Below are positions 1 through 9,235 of a DNA stretch of 64,000 nt, piece after piece. Location of the stretch: contig OZ316895.1 in NCBI GenBank assembly GCA_973895155.1, positions 14,694,001-14,758,000 on the forward strand, in the 5' to 3' direction. Below the pieces are notes generated by a model. It did not search any database and was not told where the DNA came from. It saw nothing but the letters and a program-made list of their open reading frames with translations. The position numbers and the translations under genes were made by a program. Within the stretch, counting starts at the first letter, position 1, and each line of letters begins with the position of its first letter. The DNA is from Marsupella aquatica. Its lineage: Eukaryota; Marchantiophyta.

Positions 1-75
1 CGTTTACGGAGTGATCCACGACTATTGGTGCCAATTTCATTGGAGTCTCAGCAATTTCGACGACGTCCGTAGACA

Positions 76-984
76 GCAGCAGCACCCACACCACGCAATC
101 CTTCTGCTCAATTTGGCGGTCGCTTCACCACTACTCCAAAGCCTGCTATCACTTCATTGCCATTTACCCCTTCTGCATCCGTGGTTGTTCCTGCTTCACC
201 GACATACAGCATGGACGCCAGCCACTCATCTGGCCGCATTGAACGCTTCAGTGGGCGGCCAGACATTGTTTCTTTGCGTGAGTTCAAATCCACTTTCTAC
301 ACTGTCATTTATGAATTGGAGTTGAAGTATGGCAGCAATTTCACAAATGCCTTTGCATTTAAACAGCTAGCCAGGTATGTGCACCACGAGGTTTTAGATG
401 TGTATGAGCAGCACTCTCAACGGCTGCTTGCCGTCACACAATTGCCTAACCCTGCCTATGCCATTGCAATTGCGGCTGCCTCACAACTGGCATTACAGAA
501 TGCCATTGCAGCCCATGCTGCTGCTCCTGCCACTTCCCTTTCTACTCCAGTTCCCACCATTGCACCAGTTACTCCCACTATCTTGGCACACGCTACATCA
601 GGCATTTCTCCCACCATTGATTCCCCTGCCTTTGCTGATCCAGTGGCTGAGTCTTTCCAGGTTCTTGAATTGGAATTCCCAATCAAGAGTGCTGACAAAA
701 TCATGCAGTTGGCCACCTTTGTGAGGCAGCGCGATGAAACATTGAAGATGATGTATCGCCGGCTTCTCCAGCTGAAGGAGGACACCTAGAGCATCATTGA
801 CTTGGAAGCTGCTCATTGCTATCTTCGCTCATTGGAGGGCACACTAGCTCTCCATTCGCAAGTGTTGCAGCAAGTATTCTCAGAGTTTGGAGATAGCTAC
901 ACCCTGCTCAATGTCTATGACACTGCTGAGAAACTTGAGTTGGCCCATGCACATTATGAGGCCAGTATTGCGCGTCCACCGCGA
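76..984 (+). pseudogene. Gag fragment of the DNMT-bearing Ty3/gypsy family
   Basis: One frame is open from about position 76, is broken by a TAG at 787-789, and then continues to 984. The product has an N-terminal Ser/Pro/Thr-rich leader, a charged helical segment and an Ala/Pro-rich middle, followed by a helical C-terminal part. No zinc knuckle is visible before the break. I assign it to Gag because its last 100 bases recur, inverted, at 7392-7497, between pieces of the gypsy element. The frame is cut at 984/985 exactly where the LTR of the minus-strand gypsy copy begins, so it looks like an older family member into which that copy inserted. I see no recognised Gag domain, so the name rests on context. 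Confidence 0.5.
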
Positions 985-1697
985 TGTCGTGACATATAGT
1001 ATCGTAGCCATAGTGTATCGAAAACATACAAGTCACCGGCAAGGCATATGTGCAAGCTGCTAGCAACCAACATGCATAGAAAAAGTCCAATCACATTCAC
1101 AAGTGCCAAGAAAAAGCAAATGAAGTGGTATGTACGTAGTGGAGGTGTAAACCTCTGTATATAAAAGGCGTAAGAGAAACAATTGTACTGAAATCGAATC
1201 AAAAACCGGCGGGATGCCAGGATCGGCCAGGAGCATCTAACGAATCACTGTGTGAATCCCGTGTACGGAACCGACGAACACTGTCTGAGCTCTATCAATA
1301 GCGATTCAAGAAGAACTGAAAAACCCACAAACAAAGACATGCCCTAAGTAAACAAAGTCCTGGCGTCACACTAACAAGCGCATTTGCTTCAAGAACGCCT
1401 GGCATTTGCTATAAGAACATGTCACTAACTCAAGTCGTACACTAGCCCTAACTACATACTTAGCGGGCATGCGAGGGACATGCCGATGTGCATAAGAGGC
1501 ACTGTCCCTCGGCATGACAACTGTCGTGATATATAGTATCGTAGCCATAGTGTATCGAAAACATACAAGTCACCGGCAAGGCATATGTGCAAGCTGCTAG
1601 CAACCAACATGCATAGAAAAAGTCCAATCACATTCACAAGTGCCAAGAAAAAGCAAGTGAAGTGGTATGTACATAGTGGAGGTGTAAACCTCTGTAT
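985..1697 (-). repeat. 3' LTR of gypsy copy 1, with A-B-A' organisation
   Basis: The segment 1522-1697 (A) is repeated at 985-1160 (A') on either side of a 360-base middle (B). On the minus strand A directly follows a run of eight G (plus-strand C at 1698-1705), a good polypurine tract. The outer end is the 10-base TGTCGTGACA at 985-994, ending CA on the minus strand as LTRs do. Copy 2 ends at the same base (13322), so this is a real element terminus. The LTR could be the whole A-B-A' unit or A-B plus a partial second copy; I cannot tell which. Confidence 0.65.
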
Positions 1698-1705
1698 CCC
1701 CCCCA
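1698..1705 (-). promoter_or_regulatory. polypurine tract of gypsy copy 1
   Basis: Eight consecutive C on the plus strand are G on the coding strand, immediately before the LTR segment that starts TACAGAGG. This is the position and composition expected of the plus-strand primer. Copy 2 has the matching GGAGGGGA at 12601-12608. Confidence 0.6.
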
Positions 1706-1748
1706 GACCCTCGCCCAGACCACAGCCAAAAGGAGGGCTGAAGAAAAT

Positions 1749-3362
1749 TCAGGTAGCACGTGGAGCACATGAAGGGCAAAACCATAACCCTTCTGGCACC
1801 TGGGTAAGTTCAAGCCGAAGGCAGAAAAGATGGTACCCTCCATTGCAATTGTCACACAGCAGCATCTGGTCAGCATCATCAATTCGCAAACACACTTTGC
1901 AAGGGTAGTCCACACGTGGAATCCAGGTAGAAGTCACAATGGTGGGATCCAGGTTAGGCAGATGACAAGGGGCGCAATTCTTGGCATTGTCAGCAATTGT
2001 GCGCCCATCTGCCCCTTGTAACTCTAGCACTCCAGACGGTCGAATAGCTTTAACCCTGAGAATTGTACGACTGGTAGAGGTGTCTAGGGTGTCGTTAGCT
2101 TGCCGCTGCAAGTACACAAAATCTCCCACATCAAACTTCCTGACCTTGGGCTGAAAAGTGCCCCCTCGTGTGTGTGCATAACGCAGTGTGTCCCTATGCT
2201 GTGCAATGGCCAAATTCTCCATGGCCATGGGCATAACCCTCCTGAATGGGGCAGCCCTCTCAGAGATCACATCAGACCAAGTCACAGCTGAATCCAAGTC
2301 TACCACCTGAACCATGTGAGCAGCAATAGCAGAAGGTGGAACTGGGTGACGACCAAACAACAAGAAGTAGGGAGAAAAGTTAGACAATGATGCATGTCTA
2401 GACATCCTATACCCCATGGCAATGTAGGGTAAGGCCAGGTCCCAATCCTCCTTGTTTTTGGTGAGGCAAATCTTCCGGAGACCCTTCTTGCATGTCTGAA
2501 CCATGCGCTCTGCCAAGCCATCTGCCTGTGGGTGATCTCGTGACGTTCGGCGATGATCAATGAGGGCTTGATCAAGCAGCTCCTGGAACTCTCCTCTGAA
2601 CTTTGATCCCTGGTCAGTGAGACATTCTGCACAAGCTCCAAAGCGGCTGTGAACTTGTTGCAGGAATGCCTGGCTCGTGCTACGAGAGGTCTTATCCGGC
2701 AATGCCACAAGTTCTATCCACTTGGAGAAATGCTCTATCATGATCATGATGTAGAGATTATCCTGAGACGTGAGGGGTAATTCTCTAGCCAAATCACATG
2801 ACCAGCGATAAAACATGCCCTGAATAGGGAGTGGATGAAGTGTGGGTTGCCGAGATGTGAAAGAAGTCCTCACCCTATCACATTGTTCACACCGAGCAAT
2901 AACATCTTGAACCTGGCCATGCATGCCTCTCCAATGATAATGAGGGACCAAGAGGCTGTAAGTCCTCTTAACGCCAAAATGACCAAGCTCATAATGTACC
3001 TTACGGATAAGGCCAACCCTCTCATGAATGGGTGGAACCACCACTTCCCTGTCTGGCAAGCAGCGCATGAGATGATCTCCCTTCCACAAGTAACGCTTGG
3101 ACCTTTGCTGAATTCGGTCTCTCTGGGTTGCAGTAACATGTATGGGGTACTCCCCATGCTGCAAAAATCTCATAGTGTCGCTGTCCTCCCATATGTCCAC
3201 CACAGGTTGGTCAACGATATAGCATGGCAGCAAAGCAAGATAGGTAAATGCATGAAATGTAGGCAGGATGGAAACCTGGTCAAAATCCTGCCGTGCATCT
3301 GAGGGATCATCAGAGGCAATCAAAGGGCTGCGGGACATAGTGTCAACATTTTGATGTGTCAC
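1749..3362 (-). pseudogene. gypsy copy 1 integrase with C-terminal PHD finger
   Basis: Reading frame of 537 codons. It starts with the end of RNase H, then an HHCC zinc module (H-x4-H with a downstream CEQC), then the DDE integrase core: the Asp in WSCDLA, the Asp in LTDQGS and the Glu in GLAERMVQ. A GPY/F-like module follows (around VKAIRPSGVLELQ). The last 50 residues form a PHD finger with Cys4-His-Cys3 ligands: CKVC, LLCDNC, YHLFC, WFCPSC. In chromoviruses a chromodomain sits in this position and steers integration; here a PHD finger takes its place, so a role in reading histone H3 tails to choose insertion sites is a reasonable inference. The frame continues upstream past a TAG at 3396-3398. 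Confidence 0.85.
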
Positions 3363-3395
3363 ACCAGGCCTATGAATTACCTCAAAATCATACTC

Positions 3396-3815
3396 CTAGA
3401 GTATGAGTGCCCAACGAGCAAGCTTGCTAGTAAGCTTGTCGTTGGTCATCAACCACTTCAAGGGCTGGTGGTCGGTGTAGAGAACAAACCTGGTCCCATA
3501 GAGGTAGGGCCTGTAATGTATTACAGCCCACACAACAGCAAGGCATTCACCCTCATAAGAAGAATAATGACTCTCTGTCTGATTGTTGCTCCTGGATGCA
3601 TAGGCAATGACGTACTCTTTACCTTCCTCATCATGCTGGCCTAGAATGGCACCAATCCCAAGGGCACTCCAATCTGTGTGTAGCACAAAGACCTTGCTGA
3701 AATCAGGTCTTCTCAGCACCGGGTATTCTGAGAACTTCTCCTTCAAAGTGGCAAATGCTGCCTTAGCATCTGTACTCCATGTCCAAGTCACATTATTTTT
3801 CAACAAAGAGTGCAA
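3396..3815 (-). pseudogene. gypsy copy 1 RNase H segment
   Basis: 139 codons in the same frame as the RT upstream and the integrase downstream, bounded by TAA at 3858-3860 and TAG at 3396-3398. It carries the RT-RNase H connection and the RNase H core typical of Ty3/gypsy (VLHTDWSALGIGAIL, then YEGECLAVVWAV and YTDHQPLKWL). Copy 2 reads through both stop positions (TAC and CAG there), which shows that the stops are secondary damage. It would degrade the RNA strand during reverse transcription. Confidence 0.85.
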
Positions 3816-3857
3816 TGGATGTGCAATGGTACTGAAATCTTTGATGTAGATCCGGTA

Positions 3858-5110
3858 TTAATTGCACAGCCCAATAAAACTCCTCAAAGTGTGAACATCG
3901 GTAGGAGTGGGCATTTCCAAGATGGATACCACCTTGGCCCAGTGAGCCATGGTTCCATTTGGAAGAATGCGATGCCCAAGATATACTACTGATCTGACAG
4001 CAAATTCACACTTCTTGGGGTGTATCTTTAGGTTCACCTTCTTAAGCCTCATGAATAGCTCCTCAAGGTCAAGTAGATGTTGGTCAAATCCTTTGCTGTG
4101 GACCAACACATCATCAATGTAGCATTTCAGAAACTCAGCACCTTGAAGAACCTGGTCCATGACTCTTTGAAAGAATATGGGCGCATTCTTCAAGCCAAAT
4201 GGCATCACCAACCACTCCCATAGTTGGTTACTACCATGGAAAGCTATTTTCTTGCGGTCCTTTGCAAACAGCAAAATCTGGTTAAAGCCTTGCCTTAGAT
4301 CCACAAGAGTGAAGATGTCTGAGTCTCCAATGCTGTCAAATAGCTCCTCTGGCCGTGGCATGGGGTACCTGTCCTGGGGTGTGACCAGGTTCAGTGGCCT
4401 GTAGTCCCCACACATGCGCTTCTCTGTCCACAATCCACTGGAATCCTTCTTTGCTGGCATCACTGTAGCTGCTGCAAAATCTGATGTAGATGGCTGAATA
4501 AGACTAGCTTCATAGAGCTCTTGGCATCTCTCATCCACCAACTGCCACTCATGCTTACTCAAACGGTGTCTCCGCCTGAAGATAGGTGTTTCATCAGCCA
4601 AATCAATGGAGAACTGCATAGTCTTGCACTTACCCAAGTCCTTCATAGAGAAAGCAAACACATTCTCATGCTTGAGGAGCAAATTCAGCAGCTGGTCCTT
4701 CTGTCTTTTACTCAGGTGGTTGCCCATGATGAATGTGTAGTTGGCAACACTAGGAATAGGACCTGATGTACTCGTGCTTGAAGAGCCAGAAGTGCCAGCC
4801 TCTCCACTGTCCAAGCTGCTAGCATGCTGCTGATAAGATGATGAGGCCTCTCCAAGGCCTGCTATATCTGTTGCTCTGGTCTGATCCACACCATGAAACT
4901 CAGAAATAATGTCAGCCACATTACAAGGGACCTCCTCCCCCCCAACACTTGGACTGAAGTGGTGAGTGTTGGACAGAGGTAAATGCACCTGGTCTGGATG
5001 CCATGTAGCAGCACCATGGAGTGGTAGGGCTAGAACTCCTGATGCTGGATGAATGTACATCTGAAAAAGGATGCAAGTGACCAGAAGCCAAGTGAGAGCA
5101 TTAAGATCCA
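3858..5110 (-). pseudogene. gypsy copy 1 reverse transcriptase
   Basis: About 417 codons. The first 150 residues are a hydrophobic stretch and a Ser-rich linker: the end of the methyltransferase region and the spacer to pol. The RT domain follows, with the gypsy motifs KRMCGDYRPLN, TLVDLRQGFNQI, MPFGLKNAP and the catalytic YIDD in CYIDDVLVHS. An ATG overlaps the upstream stop (TAATG at 5113-5109), but comparison with copy 2 shows that this came from a one-base deletion, so the ATG is not a designed pol start. The frame ends at a TAA at 3858-3860 where copy 2 has TAC. Confidence 0.9.
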
Positions 5111-6060
5111 TTACCCTATCAAGTAAAGCATTCCTGGCCAGCCTGGTGATTTTGGTGTGACTGTAGTACCGGGTTGGAAGCCCATAGCCCGTTCTCTCTC
5201 CTCAGGACTAGGTTCATCCCATGTACCGGTGGAATGTCGATAAACCAGGCCAGGACCATCACCCTGAAAAGCATGTGCACCTAGAAAGGACACAAATGTA
5301 GGCCAAGCAACACGGGGCTGTCCAATGGTATTAGCTGGATACCAAGGTGCTGGCTCTTGCCGTGTAACCGGTTGGCAAGAACTGTCAGGATCCAAAATCT
5401 GGTCCACTATGAGGTTAGTGACCCTGGATGTGTGGTGAAGAGCTAACTCCAACAAGGAAGGTGGTGCAAGGTTAGTCCAAAAGTTACGAAGACGATGTGC
5501 ATAAGAACCATAGTGCACTGCATCAATGAGAAGGGGTGGTCCCAAGTAGTGCTGGACCACACTGAAATCCTCTTTGACCTGTGGACGCTGGTCAAACTGA
5601 GATGGAGTATTCTCAATGATATAACCAACAGCAAGATAAAGGGATTGAGCCCAGATGAGAATCAAAACCAATGCTGTGAAAAGGCCAGAACGAGAATCAT
5701 GCAGTCCAGCACCGTGACCAGCAGCTGAAAACCCTTGGCATTCCCAACCAGCAATGATCAAATCAAGGGAGCCAAGAAGGGTTAAGTGCCGGTGCTGGAC
5801 AAGCTGGATATCTGGAGGAAAGAAAGAAAATGCAGACTTCCATGCACTGTGTGGAAACTGCTGAGGAAATCGCTCTGAAAATTCCAGTAGACGGGATTCA
5901 GCCACTTGCCTTGCACCTGGATCAATATCCACATAGATGTACTGCTTCACCACCATGCCAGACTATAGGAGAGCTTCCAGGCCTGTAGAAATACCACCAA
6001 AAAGCTCAAGCAATGTAAGGCCATCCGGAGCAGGAGTCCATGTAACTGGTACGCTCAAGA
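5111..6060 (-). pseudogene. DNMT3-like cytosine-5 DNA methyltransferase domain in gypsy copy 1
   Basis: The domain would transfer methyl from S-adenosylmethionine to cytosine C5 in DNA. Motifs in order: I (LLELFGGISTGLEALL, just upstream of the TAG at 5963), II (YIYVDIDPGA), IV with the catalytic Cys (LIIAGWECQGFS, replacing the usual PC with EC), VI (IENTPS), VIII (HRLRNFWTNLAP), and IX/X (ERERAMGF). Motif VIII of the form R-x-R-x-F-W-x-N-L is a DNMT3 trait. In copy 2 the C-terminus reads TRLARNALLGRVMD, which parallels the R-LAR-x-x-LLGRSW end of DNMT3. Here that end is lost to a one-base deletion near 5158-5165. It lies between protease and RT in the same frame. The changed Pro in motif IV may affect activity. 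Confidence 0.82.
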
Positions 6061-6715
6061 TTGGGGCTATTGGCTGTCCATTGTGCTGCCCAAGGTCTTC
6101 AAACTTGCGCAATGCAGCCACCAAAGGTCCATGGGCTGCTTGGAGTCGTTGTACCACCTCTGGTTGATGATCCACATTGCTGGAAAGTGCTGCTATATGT
6201 GCAGCGGCATGTGCAACAGCCACCTCATCATCATCCTCCTCAATCCAATCCTGCAATGGGTGATTGACATAGGTAGCTGTGTGCACTACTTTCAACACAC
6301 AGTGGTGAGCCATAGGTGTATGGGCACCATGCAAATCAAGTGGAATGTAGCCCAAGTGTGAGCCATCCGTATGCCAATCAACTCTGTAGTATGCATGCTC
6401 ATGCCAGTTGTCAATGGTAAAACCTGGTGGGAACAAAGCCTCCTGGCCAATGAGCACATCATACGTAGTGGCATTGGTAACCAAACATTTGACTGGGAAA
6501 TGCAGTTCCTGATCTATACCTCCATTAAAAGTGAGAGTGAGTAAAGTAGAACTCTCACCCAACACGTCCTCCACGGTGCCACTAGCAGTCCGAATGTGCC
6601 ACCTGGATTGCTGTAAATGATGAGTCAGCAGTCCCATCTTCTTGGCAAACTGAATGCCCAAGATTACTGGTTGAGCGCCTGTGTCTAGCATGACCACCTG
6701 AGGAGTGTGACCCTC
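5963..6715 (-). pseudogene. gypsy copy 1 retropepsin-like protease
   Basis: The segment starts with an aspartic protease active site (VMLDTGAQPVILG), followed about 75 residues later by YDVLIGQEAL, equivalent to the hydrophobic-hydrophobic-Gly motif of retropepsins. It would cleave the polyprotein. The next 120 residues are an acidic, His-rich linker leading straight into methyltransferase motif I. The frame is cut by a TAG at 5963-5965 where copy 2 has CAG. The N-terminal part is duplicated beyond the assembly gap at 6816-7211, where two single-base insertions break it. Confidence 0.85.
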
Positions 6716-6815
6716 NNNNNNNNNNNNNNNNNNNNNNNNNNNNNNNNNNNNNNNNNNNNNNNNNNNNNNNNNNNNNNNNNNNNNNNNNNNNNNNNNNNNN
6801 NNNNNNNNNNNNNNN
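6716..6815. other. assembly gap of 100 N
   Basis: Exactly 100 N. The 391 bases before the gap (6325-6715) recur right after it (6816-7208), differing only by one extra A and one extra T in homopolymers. The two contigs therefore overlap, and the gap probably has no missing sequence. Confidence 0.97.
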
Positions 6816-7211
6816 CACCATGCAAATCAAGTGGAATGTAGCCCAAGTGTGAGCCATCCGTATGCCAAATCAACTCTGTAGTATGCATGCTCATGCCAGT
6901 TTGTCAATGGTAAAACCTGGTGGGAACAAAGCCTCCTGGCCAATGAGCACATCATACGTAGTGGCATTGGTAACCAAACATTTGACTGGGAAATGCAGTT
7001 CCTGATCTATACCTCCATTAAAAGTGAGAGTGAGTAAAGTAGAACTCTCACCCAACACGTCCTCCACGGTGCCACTAGCAGTCCGAATGTGCCACCTGGA
7101 TTGCTGTAAATGATGAGTCAGCAGTCCCATCTTCTTGGCAAACTGAATGCCCAAGATTACTGGTTGAGCGCCTGTGTCTAGCATGACCACCTGAGGAGTG
7201 TGACCCTCCAA
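6816..7211 (-). repeat. assembly-duplicated protease segment
   Basis: Second copy, in the same orientation, of 6325-6715. It holds the protease N-terminus (MLDTGAQ) and shifts frame because of the two homopolymer insertions. It is best read as the overlapping end of a second contig rather than a biological duplication. Sequence continues naturally from it into 7212-7299. Confidence 0.85.
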
Positions 7212-7299
7212 CTTGACTGCTGAATTCCTGTTGTCAACAATGGCAATGGTGGTGGAAACTAAAGCCTGTCACTAGACACCACTTTTGGCAAATGATGAG

Positions 7300-7510
7300 G
7301 CTAGTGTACGACTTGAGTTAGCGACATGTTCTTATAGCAAATGCCAGGCGTTCTTGAAGCAAATGCCAGGCAGTGTAGGGGCAGCAGCCTAGTACCTGGA
7401 TCGCGGTGGACGCGCAATACTGGCCTCATAATGTGCATGGGCCAACTCAAGTTTCTCAGCAGTGTCATAGACATTGAGCAGGGTGTAGCTGTCTCCCTTC
7501 ACAAGGTACC
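7300..7510. repeat. spacer of the giant inverted repeat: LTR and gag fragments
   Basis: Between the two arms lie a piece of LTR segment B (about 7300-7370, matching about 1381-1455) and an inverted piece of gag (7392-7497, matching about 889-990). The gag piece lies in the same sense as copy 1, so the spacer is a deletion remnant of a 5' element end. No open frame of interest is seen. Confidence 0.7.
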
Positions 7511-7535
7511 TCATCATTTGCCAAAAGTGGTGCCT

Positions 7536-8249
7536 AGCGACAGGACTTCAGTTTCCACCACCATTGCCATTGTTGACAACAGGAATTCAGCGGTCAAGTT
7601 GGAGGGTCACACTCCTCAGGTGGTCATGCTAGACACACGCGCTCAACCAGTGATCTTGGGCATTCAGTTTGCCAAGAAAATGGGACTATTGACTGATCAT
7701 TTACAACAATCCAGGTGGCATATTTGGACTGCTAGTGGCACCATGGAGGACGTGTTGGGTGAGAGTTCTACTTTACTCACTCTCACTTTTAATGGAGGTA
7801 CAGATCAGGAATTGCATTTCCCAATCAGATGTTTGGTTACCAATGCCACTACGTATGATGTGCTCATTGGCCAGGAGGCTTTGTTCCCACCAGGTTTTAC
7901 CATTGACAACTGGCATGAGCATGCATACTACAGAGTTGATTGGCATACGGATGGCTCACACTTGGGCTACATTCCACTTGATTTGCATGGTGCCCATACA
8001 CCTATGGCTCACCACTGTGTGTTGAAAGTAGTGCACACAGCTACCTATGTCAACCACCCATTGCAGGATTGGATTGAGGAGGATGATGATGAGGTGGCTA
8101 CTGCACATGCTGCTGCACATATAGCAGCACTTTCCAGCAACGTGGATCATCAACCAGAGGTGGTACACGGCTCCAAGCAGCCCATGGACCTTTGGTGGCT
8201 GCATTGCGCAAATTTGAGGATCTTGGGCAGCACAATGGCCAACCAATAG
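7536..8249 (+). pseudogene. gypsy copy 2 retropepsin-like protease and linker
   Basis: Holds the aspartic protease motif (here MLDTRAQ: the Gly of DTG is changed to Arg, which should abolish activity) and the YDVLIGQEAL motif, then the acidic His-rich linker. The sequence is nearly identical to copy 1 until about 8165, where a one-base deletion throws the frame out; the correct frame resumes at 8192 with the lead-in to methyltransferase motif I. Confidence 0.85.
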
Positions 8250-9235
8250 CCCCAATCTTGAGCGCACCAGTTACATGGACTCCTCCTTCAGATGGCCTTA
8301 CATTGCTTGAGCTTTTTGGTGGCATTTCTATAGGCTTGGAAGCTCTCCTACAGTCTGGCATGGTGGTGAAGCAGTACATCTATGTGGATATTGATCCAGG
8401 TGCAAGGCAAGTGGCTGAATCCCGTCTGCTGGAATTTTCAGAGCGATTTCCCCAGTAGTTTCCACACAGTGCATGGAAGTCTGCATTTTCTTTCTTTCCT
8501 CCAGATATCCAGCTTGTCCAGGACCGGCACTTCACCCTTCTTGGCTCCCTTGATTTGATCATAGCTGGTTGAAAATGCCAAGGGTTTTCAGCTGCTGGTC
8601 ACGGTGGTGGACTGCATGATTCTCGTTCTGGCCTTTTCACAGCATTGGTTTAGATTCTCATCTGGGCTCAATCCCTTTATCTTGCTGTTGGTTATATCAT
8701 TGAGAATACTCCATCTCAATTTGACCAGCGTCCACAGGTCACAGAGGATTTCAGTGTGGTCCAGCACTACTTGGGACCACCCCTTCTCATTGATGCAGTG
8801 CACTGTGGTTCTTATGCACATCGTCTTCGTAACTTTTGGACTAACCTTGCACCACCTTCCTTGCTGGAGTTCGCTCTTCACCACACATCCAGGGACACTA
8901 CCCTCATAGTGGACCAGATTTTGGATCCTGACAGTTCTTGTCAACCAGTTACACGGCAAGAGTCAGCACCTTGGTATCCAGCCAATACCATTGGACAGCC
9001 CCGTGCTGCTTGGCCTACATTTGTATCCTTTCCAAGTGCACATGCCTTTCAGGGTGATGGTCCTGGCCTGGTTTATCGACATTCTACCGGTACATGGGAT
9101 GAACCTAGTCCTGAGGACAGAGAACGGGCTATGGGCTTCCAATCCGGTACTACAAGTCACACCAAGATCACCAGGCTGGCCAGGAATGCTTTACTTGGCA
9201 GGGTAATGGATCTTAATGCTCTCACTTGGCTTCTG
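8192..9235 (+). pseudogene. DNMT3-like cytosine-5 DNA methyltransferase domain in gypsy copy 2
   Basis: Motif I (ELFGGISIGLEALL) and motif II (YVDIDPGA) lie before a TAG at 8456. The motif IV region is hit by a TGA at 8570 that replaces the Trp just before the catalytic Glu-Cys pair, and a TAG follows at 8651. From 8654 the frame is open through motif VIII (HRLRNFWTNLAP) and the C-terminal ERERAMGF and TRLARNALLGRVMD. This intact C-terminus is the clearest DNMT3-type feature and shows the ancestral join: the methyltransferase reads straight into the RT linker with no stop. All parts share one frame with RT and integrase downstream. Activity from this copy is excluded by the stops. Confidence 0.83.

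Larger units (their letters stand above)
985..7299 (-). mobile_element. Ty3/gypsy retrotransposon with DNMT3-like and PHD domains, copy 1 (5' truncated)
   Basis: The element reads right to left. Order of domains: retropepsin, DNA methyltransferase, reverse transcriptase, RNase H, integrase, GPY/F-like module, PHD finger, polypurine tract, LTR. RT before RNase H and integrase at the end is the Ty3/gypsy order. The 5' LTR and intact gag are missing. Coding is damaged by TAG at 5963-5965, a one-base deletion near 5158-5165 relative to copy 2, TAA at 3858-3860 and TAG at 3396-3398; otherwise the frame is continuous. The span includes a 100-N gap and an assembly-duplicated 0.39 kb stretch, so the true length is about 5.83 kb, close to the 5.81 kb of copy 2. 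Confidence 0.85.

Noticed and set aside
5109-5113. TAATG stop-restart overlap between the methyltransferase and pol frames of gypsy copy 1, suggesting coupled reinitiation
   Set aside because: Copy 2 has one extra base about 50 bases upstream and reads straight through. Its C-terminus then matches DNMT3 (TRLARNALLGR), so the overlap in copy 1 comes from a one-base deletion.
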